Shown: in pieces, positions 8,968 to 18,196 of the stretch
Numbering within the stretch: the stretch's first letter is position 1
Layout of the letters: every line of letters begins with the position of its first letter
Assembly (NCBI RefSeq): GCF_037969765.1
Contig: NZ_CP150207.1
Span: 1,288,001-1,352,000 of the forward strand
Origin: Paenibacillus sp. FSL W8-0186
Lineage (GTDB): Bacteria; Bacillota; Bacilli; Paenibacillales; Paenibacillaceae
Length of the DNA stretch: 64,000 bases
Direction: 5' to 3'
Notes under the pieces: generated by a model
What the model was told of the DNA's origin: nothing
The model's database searches: none
What the model saw: the letters and a program-made list of their open reading frames with translations, nothing else
Made by a program: the position numbers and the translations under genes

Positions 8968-11900
8968 ATGATTAACGAAAAATATGAATTTAGCCGTCAG
9001 CCCCGTTTCTTGCCGGAAATGCCCAGCGGAGAAATCGAAATTCCCAATCCGCCTCATGCGTACGAGAAGCCGGAAATATCCTGGTTCACGTTATTGGCTC
9101 CGCCGGTCGTGATGCTGGTCATTACATTACTGCTCGCCTTGACTTACCAGTCGATGTTCATGATGCTGTCCATCGCGATGACCGTCATGACGCTGATCGT
9201 GTCGCTTGCTACCGCTGCTTCGCAAATCAAGAAGTACCGAAAGAAGAAAAAAGAGCGCGAGCAGAAGTATTTGCAATTTATCGCAGATACCCGCAGCGAG
9301 CTGATGTTGGCCAGAGAACAGCAAATCAAAGCCATGAACGAGATGAATCCGGAGCCTGCGGCTTGTCTGCAGCGCATTCAGGACATCGATAACCGGCTGT
9401 GGGAGCGAACGCCATCTTCACCGGATTTCCTGTCGCTTCGTCTTGGGGTAGGCAGCGTCCCTGCGGCGCTGCACATCAAATATACGAAGCAGGCGATCAT
9501 CATGGAGAGCGACCCGCTCATCATGGAGCCGCAGAGGCTGGCCCTCGAATTTGAGCGGGTTCAGGATGTGCCGGTGTCGATCAATCTGATGGCTTCGGAA
9601 ATTTGCGGCATCGCCGGAGAGGAAGAGAAGACGTTCGCGATGGTCACGCAGATGCTGCTGCAGCTCGTTACGCATCACGGATACGACGATGTGCGCATCG
9701 TCGTGCTGGCTGCAGAGGAAGGGCTGGAGAAGTGGAGCTGGCTCCGGCAGCTGCCGCATCTGTGGACGGACGGCTTCGATGCAAGGTTCCTCCTCTGCGG
9801 CAAGGCGATTGCGCATCAGGTGCTCGGCGGGCTGCACGAAGTGCTGAAGGAACGGGAGCGTAAAGAGGTAGCCGGGAGTCCGCTGCCGCATTTCGTCTTC
9901 ATCGTGGAGGATCCTACGCTTCTGGAAGAGGAGCCGATCAATAAATACTTGTACAACAAATGCGCTTCGCTTGGGGTGTCATCGGTATATATCGCCAAGA
10001 ATCAGGCTTATCTGCCGATGAACTGCAAGCAGGTCATCGTCCTGCAGGGCAAGAACGGCGAGCTGGCTGACCGGGAGTCCGGCGAGAAATCGACATTCAT
10101 CCCGGATCAGGTTCCCATGCGGCAGCTGGAGGAGGCCGTGCGCCGGATGGCCCCGCTGCGGATCAAAAATTCGAGCGCGAGCTTTGCGCTGCCGACCTCG
10201 CTGACGCTGCTGGATATGCTGCAGGCCAAGACGACCGGGGAAGTCGATCTGCTGTCCCGCTGGACGAGAAACAAGCCGTTCAAGGGCATGAGCGTGCCGA
10301 TCGGGATCAAAGCCGGAGGCAGCCTGTTCCATCTTGATATGCACGAGACCGGCCACGGTCCGCATGGCCTGGTAGCCGGGACGACGGGCTCCGGGAAAAG
10401 TGAGCTCCTGCAGAGCATCATCATTTCCCTGGCGATCAACTATCATCCGCATGATGTCGTGTTCGTGCTGATCGACTATAAGGGCGGCGGCATGGCGGAT
10501 ATTTTCAAGGGCATGCCGCATCTGGTCGGGACGATTACCAACCTGGGCGGGAATCAGACGACACGCGCCCTCTTGTCCATTAAGAGCGAGCTGATGCGGA
10601 GACAGCGTGTGTTCTCGGAATTTGGGGTAAATAACATAGACAGATACCAGAAGCTCTATTACAGCCAAAACGAGGATGGCCGCATGCCGGCGATTCCTCA
10701 CTTGATCATGATTGCCGACGAGTTCGCCGAGCTGAAGCAGGATCAGCCGGAGTTCATGAAAGAGCTGGTCAGTACCGCGCGGGTCGGCCGAAGCCTCGGC
10801 GTCCATTTGATCCTGGCGACGCAGAAGCCGGCAGGTGTCGTGGACGACCAGATTTGGAGCAACTCCAAATTTAAAATCTGCCTGAAGGTTCAGGACGAGG
10901 CCGACAGCAAGGACGTGATCAAACGGCCGGATGCGGCGATGATCAAGGAGCCGGGCCGGGCGTATATCCAGGTGGGCAACGACGAGATTTTTGAGCTGTT
11001 TCAATCGGCGTATTCTGGGGCGGATTACGACCCGGAAGGAGAAATGCTCAAGAGCGAGAACCGCACGAAGCGCATTTACGAAATTTCGCTTCATGGGCGC
11101 GCCGAGCAAATCTATCCGCTGGAGGAGGAGAAGATTGCGCTGAAGGAAATGCCTTCTCAGTTGAAGTGCATGGTTGAGCACATTATCTCCTTCTCGGAAC
11201 AGAGCGGAGTACAGGCGCTTAAAGGGCCTTGGCTCCCGCCGCTTCCAGATACGGTGTACCTGGACGATTTGTACGCTCCGGGAACCGGGCTGAATATGGA
11301 GCTTGGCTGGCCTGGGGAAGAAGCGATCCTCAGCGCACCGATCGGCCTGGTGGATGATCCGCGGGGCCAGCTCCAGGAGCCGCTCATGATCGATTTTGCG
11401 GCCGAGGGCAATCTCTTCGTGTACGGTTCTCCGGGCACAGGCAAGACGTATCTCCTGAGGTCGCTGTGCATGTCGCTGGCCTATAAGTATTCGCCGTCCG
11501 ACGTTCATTTGTATGTCATGGATTTCGGAGGTTCCTCCTTCAAGCTGTTCGAGCGCCTGCCGCATTGCGGAGGAGTTATGACGCTGGAGCAGGAGTCGAC
11601 GATCCAGCAATTTGTCTTATTCCTGTTCAGGGTAATGGATGAGCGCAAGAGGCTGTTCGAGGAAAGCCAGAGCGATGGCTTTAACGATTACAGGCTTAAC
11701 GGCGGGAAGCTCCCGGCCATCGTACTCGTCATCGACAACTATTTCGCGCTGTCGGAGACTTACGAGGAAATCGACGAGAAAATGGTTACCTTGGCCCGCG
11801 AAGGCTCCAAGTTCGGCATTTACATGGTCGTGACGGCGACGAACAGCTCCCTTGTCCGCTACAAGCTGTCCGTGAATTTCAAAATGGCGGTGGCGCTGCA

Positions 11901-12882
11901 GCTCACGGATAAAGGGGAATACGCCAATATCGTCGGGCGGACGGAAGGCCTGGAGCCGGCCAAGGTGCCTGGGAGAGGCCTGGTTAACGGCAAGCCGCCG
12001 CTCGAATTCCAGACGGCGATTCCGGAGTTCAGTGAGCGGAGCATGGAAGAGCTTATTCAGGACTTCGAGTTCTTCGCCAAGGAGAACCTGGTTGAACCGG
12101 CAACGCCGATCCCGATTATGCCTGCCAAAATAGACATGAGAGAGATCAATCAGGGCGGAGAGCTGCTGGCCATCGGACTTGGCGACCATGACCTGATGCC
12201 GGTCTATGTGGATCTGACAGTGACTCCGGTGATCATGATCGCCGGCGACGCGATGTCGGGCAAAAGCACGCAGCTTGTCTCATGGATCAGCATGCTGGAC
12301 GAGAAGCTGGGTTCGGACCGGCTGGAGGTCTATGCGCTCGATTCCAGCTCGATGGGAATCTATGAATTGATGAAGCTGCCTTGCGTAACGGATTTGTCGC
12401 AGGTCGAGGATATGTACGACTTCATCGATGCGGTCAAGCAAGAGCTGGACGACCGGCGCGGCAAATTCCTGGCGGCAAGACAGGCGAACGGTGACCTGAA
12501 CGCGCTTGTCCGTTCCTGGAAGCAGATGATTTTCGTCATCGATAACTTAAGCGAGCTAACCAACGGGGATCAATATTCGCTCAAAGAATTGATCGAGCGC
12601 ATCGCCAAGCAGGAACGCGGCATGAAGGTAGCCGTTATCGCGGCGGACCAGACCTCGGAGCTCGCCAACAACTGGGATAGCCTCGGCAAGGTGCTGCGGG
12701 AGGAGCAAACCGGCCTCTTGCTCGGCAGCCTCAAGGAGCAAAGCCTGTTCAATACGAGGTTCCCGTACGGGAGCCAGGAGAAGGACATGGAGCTTGGGGA
12801 CGGCTATTTCATTGTGAAGAACAAATTTACGGGTCTGCGTACGGCCACATTCTCGCGGCAGCAGGAGAAGGTCATGATCTAG
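8968..12882 (+). CDS. essC: EssC/EccC-type FtsK/SpoIIIE secretion ATPase
   Basis: A 1304-aa motor of type VII secretion. Two membrane segments lie near 38-60 and 64-88, followed by a charged stalk (KKYRKKKKEREQK). ATPase domain 1 has Walker A GTTGSGKS (about 471-478) and Walker B IADE (about 579-582). Domain 2 has GSPGTGKT (about 819-826) but VIDN at the Walker B site. Domain 3 has GDAMSGKST (about 1093-1101) and again VIDN. Unlike YukB/EssC of Bacillus and Staphylococcus, there are no N-terminal FHA domains; FHA proteins are encoded separately near 29264-30364. WXG100 genes follow directly. Confidence 0.92.
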   Translation: MINEKYEFSRQPRFLPEMPSGEIEIPNPPHAYEKPEISWFTLLAPPVVMLVITLLLALTYQSMFMMLSIAMTVMTLIVSLATAASQIKKYRKKKKEREQKYLQFIADTRSELMLAREQQIKAMNEMNPEPAACLQRIQDIDNRLWERTPSSPDFLSLRLGVGSVPAALHIKYTKQAIIMESDPLIMEPQRLALEFERVQDVPVSINLMASEICGIAGEEEKTFAMVTQMLLQLVTHHGYDDVRIVVLAAEEGLEKWSWLRQLPHLWTDGFDARFLLCGKAIAHQVLGGLHEVLKERERKEVAGSPLPHFVFIVEDPTLLEEEPINKYLYNKCASLGVSSVYIAKNQAYLPMNCKQVIVLQGKNGELADRESGEKSTFIPDQVPMRQLEEAVRRMAPLRIKNSSASFALPTSLTLLDMLQAKTTGEVDLLSRWTRNKPFKGMSVPIGIKAGGSLFHLDMHETGHGPHGLVAGTTGSGKSELLQSIIISLAINYHPHDVVFVLIDYKGGGMADIFKGMPHLVGTITNLGGNQTTRALLSIKSELMRRQRVFSEFGVNNIDRYQKLYYSQNEDGRMPAIPHLIMIADEFAELKQDQPEFMKELVSTARVGRSLGVHLILATQKPAGVVDDQIWSNSKFKICLKVQDEADSKDVIKRPDAAMIKEPGRAYIQVGNDEIFELFQSAYSGADYDPEGEMLKSENRTKRIYEISLHGRAEQIYPLEEEKIALKEMPSQLKCMVEHIISFSEQSGVQALKGPWLPPLPDTVYLDDLYAPGTGLNMELGWPGEEAILSAPIGLVDDPRGQLQEPLMIDFAAEGNLFVYGSPGTGKTYLLRSLCMSLAYKYSPSDVHLYVMDFGGSSFKLFERLPHCGGVMTLEQESTIQQFVLFLFRVMDERKRLFEESQSDGFNDYRLNGGKLPAIVLVIDNYFALSETYEEIDEKMVTLAREGSKFGIYMVVTATNSSLVRYKLSVNFKMAVALQLTDKGEYANIVGRTEGLEPAKVPGRGLVNGKPPLEFQTAIPEFSERSMEELIQDFEFFAKENLVEPATPIPIMPAKIDMREINQGGELLAIGLGDHDLMPVYVDLTVTPVIMIAGDAMSGKSTQLVSWISMLDEKLGSDRLEVYALDSSSMGIYELMKLPCVTDLSQVEDMYDFIDAVKQELDDRRGKFLAARQANGDLNALVRSWKQMIFVIDNLSELTNGDQYSLKELIERIAKQERGMKVAVIAADQTSELANNWDSLGKVLREEQTGLLLGSLKEQSLFNTRFPYGSQEKDMELGDGYFIVKNKFTGLRTATFSRQQEKVMI

Positions 12883-12920
12883 AGCATCCGGGCAAGCCGA
12901 TTCGTGGAGGAGGGGTGTAA

Positions 12921-13232
12921 ATGCCTTCATCAGGAGAAATCCGCAGAAAAGCAGCTGGAGTACGTGTCATATCCGAAGATATCAGGCGCGAGTCATCGAA
13001 GTACCAAAGTGTTGTGGGCGATGTGAGCACCTGGTGGAAGGGAGAAGCGGGCACCAGCTTTAGAACCGGGTACCAGCAGATTCATCGCGAAATCAGCGAT
13101 CTGCTCCGCAAGCTGGAAAGCCTGGAATCCAAGCTCGGCAGCAATTTGGCCCATGCGGTCGATCGGGCGGAAGAGGAGCGAAGGCGGAAAGCGATGGAGG
13201 AGCGGCAGCGTTTGGCGGCGCTGAAGCCATAG
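12921..13232 (+). CDS. WXG100-family protein
   Basis: A 103-aa helical-hairpin protein with WWKG at the turn (about residues 34-37). The first helix begins SSGEIRRKAAGVRVI and the second ends in a charged RAEEERRRKAMEERQR stretch. GGAGGAGGGG precedes ATG 12921. WXG100 proteins are substrates and partners of EssC and form helical dimers. The basic, extended C-terminus is more like partner proteins such as Lap/Tla adaptors than EsxA. It is the first of three paralogs directly behind the ATPase gene. Confidence 0.85.
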   Translation: MPSSGEIRRKAAGVRVISEDIRRESSKYQSVVGDVSTWWKGEAGTSFRTGYQQIHREISDLLRKLESLESKLGSNLAHAVDRAEEERRRKAMEERQRLAALKP

Positions 13233-13269
13233 CTGATCCGGATGATGACGCTTGAAAGGAGGTGAGATA

Positions 13270-13560
13270 ATGTCAAACTTAACGTTTAGTCCTGGGCAGG
13301 CCCGCAGTGTGGCCAAGTCTATTCTGAACAAAGGCAGAAATGCGAAGGATCTGGTAGAGCAGCTGCACAGAGAAATTAATTCCGTTGAGGGCTGGTGGCA
13401 AGGGGATTCCGCCAAGGCTTTCGTGGACGAGTTCAGACAGTTGAAGCCTAACCTTGATAAGTTGGTTGAATGCGTGGAGAACATCAGCAAGAACCTCGAC
13501 AAAATCGCTGATATCAAGGAGCAAAGCGAGAAAGATATCGCTAGCGCGCTTCGTAAATAA
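13270..13560 (+). CDS. WXG100-family EsxA-like protein
   Basis: A 96-aa protein with the classic EsxA size and WWQG motif (about 42-45) between two helices. It is the most EsxA-like of the three paralogs and probably the main small secreted protein. The start is ATG 13270 with AAAGGAGGTGAG upstream; the TTG at 13252 lies inside the ribosome binding site and is not used. No clear YxxxD/E tail is present, so export may depend on a heterodimer partner. Confidence 0.88.
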   Translation: MSNLTFSPGQARSVAKSILNKGRNAKDLVEQLHREINSVEGWWQGDSAKAFVDEFRQLKPNLDKLVECVENISKNLDKIADIKEQSEKDIASALRK

Positions 13561-13568
13561 GGAAGATC

Positions 13569-13608
13569 GGCGTGGTACACAGTTGGCTGCTGTTATCACG
13601 CCATTTTC
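13569..13608 (+). terminator. Possible attenuator hairpin between WXG100 genes
   Basis: GGCGTG (13569-13574) pairs with CACGCC (13597-13602), with an inner ACAG/CTGT pairing, and is followed by ATTTTCT. It lies between the second and third WXG100 genes and could lower expression of the downstream lipase block. The T run is short, so readthrough is expected. Confidence 0.35.
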
Positions 13609-13641
13609 TAAATTCATTCTCATGGAACGGGAGGTGGGGAG

Positions 13642-13962
13642 ATGAGCACACCAAGTGCCATAAGCGGCACAGCTAGAAATATCCGCAATGAGCTGGGCGA
13701 GGTGAAGCGGGAGGAAGCCAGGCTGCAAGCCGAGCTTGCCGGGGTAGCGTCCTGGTGGAAGGGCAGCGCGGGTACAGCGCTGACGGACAGTTACCGGTCG
13801 CAAACGCGGAACGAGATTAACCGATTGTATTCGGACATCGAGACCTTGCAGACAGGCTTGGAGAGGCTGGCCGCCGAGGTACAGAGAGCCGACGAGCAAA
13901 GGCGTATCGAAGCCCGGCAGAAGGCGCTGAAGCTTGAGCAGCAGAGGAATGCTAAGAAATAA
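13642..13962 (+). CDS. WXG100-family protein, probable lipase partner
   Basis: A 106-aa protein with WWKG (about 39-42) and a long charged second helix (ELERLAAEVQRADEQRR). It resembles the 12921 paralog more than the EsxA-like one. GGGAGGTGGGGAG precedes ATG 13642. It is the WXG100 protein nearest the lipase genes, as expected of a targeting adaptor that pairs with the C-terminal domain of the lipase encoded at 15899. The partner role is inferred from gene order. Confidence 0.82.
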   Translation: MSTPSAISGTARNIRNELGEVKREEARLQAELAGVASWWKGSAGTALTDSYRSQTRNEINRLYSDIETLQTGLERLAAEVQRADEQRRIEARQKALKLEQQRNAKK

Positions 13963-13977
13963 AGGGGTGTACCTGGC

Positions 13978-15141
13978 GTGTTGAGGGATAAGGATAAAAT
14001 ACTGTTATGCGAGCTGGTGAGCGCAGGGGACATATCCCCGTTCATCCATCGCCCCTTGGAGCATTTCTCCGAATGGGGGAAAGAGCTAAGCGGATACCCT
14101 GATCTGGAGCTGTTGACTCGCGAGATAGAGTCCAGCCCCGCATTGCTGCGCTTGTCTTTGCAGCAGCATAGGCAGCTGGAATATATGAGCTTGTACATAT
14201 TTGCAGACGTTGAGGGCCGCAGCGTCATCGTGCCCCATGCGCATGAGCACCCGGAGCTGCAGCTGGACATTCATCACTTCCTGGATGATGTGACGGAGTG
14301 CGCCTCGCAGTGGAGAGATAAGGGCAGCTGCGTCTTGACTGGAATGAGGGCGGGCGGCTATTGCGCGGCTTTTCTTGCGGAGCGGCTGGGTCTGGAGGCC
14401 ACTGTATTCGCGGTGCCTACGGGCGAGGAGCTTCCCGGAAGGGTGCGCAATCTCGTAGCCGAGCATGACCCGGTTGGGGAATGCTTGGATAAGGTTGTGT
14501 TTGTGAAGCAGCAGACGGAAGAAACGGATCTGGAAGAGGCTTACTTCAAGATTCTAGAATTTGATACGGAAGGCAATGCCATTCCGGCGCGGCAAAGCGA
14601 ATATTCTAAATTTGTAAGCTGGTTTTATGATACGGTCGGGACGATCCGGCCGGATGTATGGCATATTTTTTTCGGAGAGAGTACGGAAGAGGAGCCGGTC
14701 ATGGATTATGGGCTATACTCTTTATTTTTAAAAATGGACGGCTTGACAGAAGAGAGCGTAGGGCGCTCCATTGAGCAAGTCATCAGATATACGGAGAAAC
14801 AGCTGGAGAAGAACCGAAGCACACTGCAAAGCGAATTCAGTCATATCGAAATTGATCAAATCAAGAGTTTTATCCGCGAGTGCGGGGAGCAGCTGACGAA
14901 CCAGGCTGTAGATATGGTGTATGACGTCTATCGGAGCGTGGAGACGATTCTGTCGGGCGCTGCTCTGTTAACGATGAATAAGAATACAATTGCGGTCATT
15001 CCTGTAATGGAGGGCTTTAACGCCCGAACCGGCGAACTGCTGGACCGGGAGATCGTATTTATAACCGATACAATTGAGCAGGAATTTCAGAATTACATGG
15101 ACAATATGCTGATGTTTCCCGAAATCTCGTTGGAATGGTAA
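13978..15141 (+). CDS. Mbeg1-lipase-like protein without nucleophile serine
   Basis: A 387-aa protein, start GTG 13978 with AAAGGGGTG upstream. Its middle part follows the alpha/beta-hydrolase pattern of Mbeg1-like lipases: LTGMRAGGYCAAFLAERLG at the nucleophile elbow and NLVAEHDPVG where these lipases have the acid-loop segment. The GxSxG serine is replaced by Arg124 (G122 M R A G126), so hydrolysis is unlikely. The C-terminal 130 residues are helical. No signal peptide is seen. It could be a regulatory or targeting pseudoenzyme for the active lipase two genes downstream, or a diverged effector. Confidence 0.5.
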   Translation: MLRDKDKILLCELVSAGDISPFIHRPLEHFSEWGKELSGYPDLELLTREIESSPALLRLSLQQHRQLEYMSLYIFADVEGRSVIVPHAHEHPELQLDIHHFLDDVTECASQWRDKGSCVLTGMRAGGYCAAFLAERLGLEATVFAVPTGEELPGRVRNLVAEHDPVGECLDKVVFVKQQTEETDLEEAYFKILEFDTEGNAIPARQSEYSKFVSWFYDTVGTIRPDVWHIFFGESTEEEPVMDYGLYSLFLKMDGLTEESVGRSIEQVIRYTEKQLEKNRSTLQSEFSHIEIDQIKSFIRECGEQLTNQAVDMVYDVYRSVETILSGAALLTMNKNTIAVIPVMEGFNARTGELLDREIVFITDTIEQEFQNYMDNMLMFPEISLEW

Positions 15142-15165
15142 TCCACCTTTAAAGGAGAGGAAATT

Positions 15166-15906
15166 GTGAACCAGAGGACGACGAAATTCATCTTGAGCCT
15201 GTTAAGCATCATTATTTTATGGGGAGTGAGTGGATGTATGAGCAAGAAACCGAACCCGGAAGCGATCAAGGAGCAAATGTTGTCACATTTGGAGGAGAAG
15301 TATGGGGAAGAGTTCGTTCCGATTTCACTGAGCTTGAGCGATTGGGCATACAGCTATGACCGGTTGCAGGCTTATCCGAAACAAGGCTCCGAGCAGGATC
15401 ATTTCGAGGTGTGGGGCACGAAAATGGAAGACGGCTCATACCGCATCAGCGACGGGTACTTCGGTATACTCATCAGACCTCAATATGAGGCGGCGCTTTC
15501 CGGTATTGTCCGTGGAACTTACGGTGAGTTCAAGCTATATGTGGATTTTGGCGAGGGGGTCTTGCCGGATCGTTTAAATAAGAACACGCCGGTAGAGCAG
15601 ATTTATAGCCAGGATGAGAATTTCTCGTCGGATACGGTTATTTTTGTGAAGGAATCTTTGGTTCAGGATCAGGACATCGAGGCTGGCTTGCGCCAAATCG
15701 CCGGGAAAATGCGCGAGCAGCAAATGGTCGGATTCGTACGGCTGTATGTCGTGGTGGATGAGAAGTACGATTCTATTGGCTCAGGACCTCAGAATTTGAG
15801 CGCTTTGCAGGATGAGGGCTATTTCGTTGGGGATTATAAATCGGTCATGGTGACTCCGGATATGACGATCAGGCAGAACGGAGAGGAGGTCGTAGCGGAT
15901 GGCTGA
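15166..15906 (+). CDS. Lipoprotein, possible lipase immunity protein
   Basis: A 246-aa protein with a lipoprotein signal: basic start, hydrophobic core and lipobox GVSGC (Cys24). The mature part is mixed alpha/beta with no recognised enzyme motif. It starts at GTG 15166 with AAAGGAGAGG upstream, and its 3' end overlaps the lipase gene by 8 bp. In Staphylococcus aureus the T7-secreted lipase TslA is neutralised by lipoproteins (TilB) encoded beside it, so an immunity role is a reasonable inference; sequence similarity to TilB was not assessed. Confidence 0.6.
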   Translation: MNQRTTKFILSLLSIIILWGVSGCMSKKPNPEAIKEQMLSHLEEKYGEEFVPISLSLSDWAYSYDRLQAYPKQGSEQDHFEVWGTKMEDGSYRISDGYFGILIRPQYEAALSGIVRGTYGEFKLYVDFGEGVLPDRLNKNTPVEQIYSQDENFSSDTVIFVKESLVQDQDIEAGLRQIAGKMREQQMVGFVRLYVVVDEKYDSIGSGPQNLSALQDEGYFVGDYKSVMVTPDMTIRQNGEEVVADG

Positions 15907-17902
15907 GCTGAAAGAGAATCAACTGCTGCTGCTGAACAACCTGATATACCTTCAAGGGGTAGCTGACAGCAACAATAAGAAGGTCGGAGATATCGTAGAT
16001 TCCTTTCTATATGGCAACGGTCTGGACAAAAGCCGGAATCTGGGCAAAATCGGCACCGACGATGAGTATCCCTGTAAAATGTCCAAGGAAGAATGGCTTG
16101 TCATTTTGCGGGCGATCGAGAAGGATTCGCAGCTGCGTTCCTTAACCGTCGCGGACGGCCGTACCGGCGTCATGTTCGACAAGAACGGCAAAACGATTCG
16201 GGGCAGTGACGGCAAGCCGCTTGAGGCCGGGATGCGGGCAGCCACGTTCGTTGATCCGCAAGGGGAGGCGACCGTCGTATTTCGGGGAACCGGTGGCGAT
16301 TATGAATGGCACGATAACGGGCAGGGCGGGTATTTGTCGGATACGCAGCAGCAGATCGCCGCTTTGGAATATATCGAGAGCTTGAAATACGAGAATATCA
16401 CGGTTACGGGCCACTCGAAGGGCGGTAATAAAACGCAGTACGTAGCGATTCTGTCCGATAAGGTGGATCGGGCGCTTTCGTTCGACGGGCAGGGCTTCTC
16501 CAAGGAGTTCATCGAGAAGTATAAAGATCGGATCGAAGCGAATAAACACAAAATAACCTCGGTTTCAGCCAAGGACGATTTCGTCAATTGCTTGCTGAAT
16601 CCCATTGCGGGGACGATTAAGTATATTGAAACGGACAAGCAGGAGCAATTCATTTACAATCACCGGCCTAACATCATCCTCGACGAGAACGGTCAAGTAA
16701 GGGAACTGGCCGAGCAGGGGGATATTCCGAAATTTATTAATGAATTCACCATCTATATCAATGAGACGATGGAGGAGCCTTACCGCAGCTATGCGCTCGA
16801 TGGTGTGCTGGCCTTCATGGAAAGCGGGGCCGAAGGCTTCGAAAAAGAAGGCGACTTCCAGAAGTGGGTCGGGGCGGCGATGGTGCTTAGCCATCTGGAC
16901 GATTATGCGTTCAGTAAAATTGCCGAGGAGTATGGGGATGAGGTGGAGTTAGTCGTTACATTTATCGCAGCTTATTTGTTCCCATATATCTTCGCTGATG
17001 ATTTCCTGAAATCTCTGGGCAAGAACATCATGAACGGGATTAATTACGTCATGGACAAGCTCAATCAGTTTGGCGACTGGATCGTGAAGCAACTGACGAT
17101 TGCCGCTGCCAAGCTCGTCAAAGCGGGGAAGATGGTCGGAGATGCTTTAACAAGGTTCGCGGAGCAGGTGAAAACGGAATGGGGGAAATTTAAGGAACGG
17201 GCTAAAGAACTAGCCAAGGATATCGCGGTGGCGGGAGTTCGTGCGGCACAGGCGATAGAGCGATTCAAAGAGAAGGTTAAAAATGCCGTGACGAGCTTCT
17301 TCAGAAGCATTGCCGAAAGAACGAAAAAGATTATTGCCGCCATTAAACAGGCCTGGGACAAAACCGTAAATGATGTCTCGAACAGCGTGAATACGGCCAT
17401 TAACGAGGCCAAAGCTGGGCTGTCCAAGAGATATGACGCGTTTAAGTCCAATATCAAATTACTGGCGCAGCTGCCGAAGCGGGCGGCGGGCATGCTTACG
17501 GCCAGGAAGGCTCCTTCCTCCGGCAAGAACAAGAACTATACGGCCAAAATCATCAAAGGATACGGCTCGCATACCTCTGTGAAGCTAGCCGTGGACTTCA
17601 GCCGTTTAAACCATTTGAAATTGAAATTCAAAAATTTTGAGGATTACCTGGGCTCCCGGGTACAGCAGATGCTGTCCCAGGCGGAGCGGATCTCCTCCAG
17701 CACCGGCCGGTCTTACAGCGAGTCTAACGTGCAGCGGCAGGTGCACCAGGTCCACCGCGCCTGCGACCAAGTAAGACAGCGCCACAGGAAGGTGGCTGCC
17801 GAGCTGCAGAGCAAGGCGAAGTTCCTGACGCATGCCGAGGAGCAGTATCGAAAGATTGAGCGGATGATCTCCAAGGATATTTCAATGGGCGTTTCTTTTT
17901 AA
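15899..17902 (+). CDS. Mbeg1-like lipase with C-terminal T7SS targeting domain
   Basis: A 667-aa protein. Residues 1-270 form an alpha/beta hydrolase of the Mbeg1/DUF2974 type: VVFRGTGG, nucleophile elbow GHSKGG (Ser173), FDGQGF, SAKDDF as likely acid and YNHRP as likely His. Residues about 370-540 are hydrophobic and amphipathic helices, possibly membrane-active. The last 100 residues resemble a WXG/LXG-like helical hairpin ending with YRKIE (Tyr650-Glu654), which matches the YxxxD/E type VII export motif. This lipase-first, targeting-last order recalls S. aureus TslA. Likely a secreted phospholipase effector of the EssC encoded upstream. Confidence 0.78.
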   Translation: MAELKENQLLLLNNLIYLQGVADSNNKKVGDIVDSFLYGNGLDKSRNLGKIGTDDEYPCKMSKEEWLVILRAIEKDSQLRSLTVADGRTGVMFDKNGKTIRGSDGKPLEAGMRAATFVDPQGEATVVFRGTGGDYEWHDNGQGGYLSDTQQQIAALEYIESLKYENITVTGHSKGGNKTQYVAILSDKVDRALSFDGQGFSKEFIEKYKDRIEANKHKITSVSAKDDFVNCLLNPIAGTIKYIETDKQEQFIYNHRPNIILDENGQVRELAEQGDIPKFINEFTIYINETMEEPYRSYALDGVLAFMESGAEGFEKEGDFQKWVGAAMVLSHLDDYAFSKIAEEYGDEVELVVTFIAAYLFPYIFADDFLKSLGKNIMNGINYVMDKLNQFGDWIVKQLTIAAAKLVKAGKMVGDALTRFAEQVKTEWGKFKERAKELAKDIAVAGVRAAQAIERFKEKVKNAVTSFFRSIAERTKKIIAAIKQAWDKTVNDVSNSVNTAINEAKAGLSKRYDAFKSNIKLLAQLPKRAAGMLTARKAPSSGKNKNYTAKIIKGYGSHTSVKLAVDFSRLNHLKLKFKNFEDYLGSRVQQMLSQAERISSSTGRSYSESNVQRQVHQVHRACDQVRQRHRKVAAELQSKAKFLTHAEEQYRKIERMISKDISMGVSF

Positions 17903-18196
17903 GAGAAATAGGGTTGAGAGGTCTACACCTATATTTCGTGCTTTAAATGGAATTTATGGCATTAAACAGGCTTCAAACAATGGTTTTAGGGGATTAGTTG
18001 GATTTTACGTACCTAAAATCAAGGATTCAGCCCATCGTTGGCATTTCCCTTCTTCTAACGACATGAAATCCATTTAAATCTATGATTACTTTCTTGCCGC
18101 AGAAACTAACTGCCATCGATCCATTTATTATAAGTTGAACGATACAAATGGATGGGAGGAAGTACATATATACCAAAAACCAGGAGGGGTAGGAAT
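17903..18196. other. Intergenic region after the T7SS operon
   Basis: This 294-bp stretch has no gene. It contains a distant inverted repeat, TTTAAATGG (near 17943) and CCATTTAAA (near 18070), and a local TTTTAGG/CCTAAAA pair inside it. No convincing terminator or sigma-A promoter was found, although the direction is unchanged. Confidence 0.4.

Noticed and set aside
9979..11610. Long minus-strand open frame of 543 codons within essC
   Set aside because: It is the antisense shadow of a GC-rich gene; the plus strand encodes a clear EssC with three Walker A motifs.
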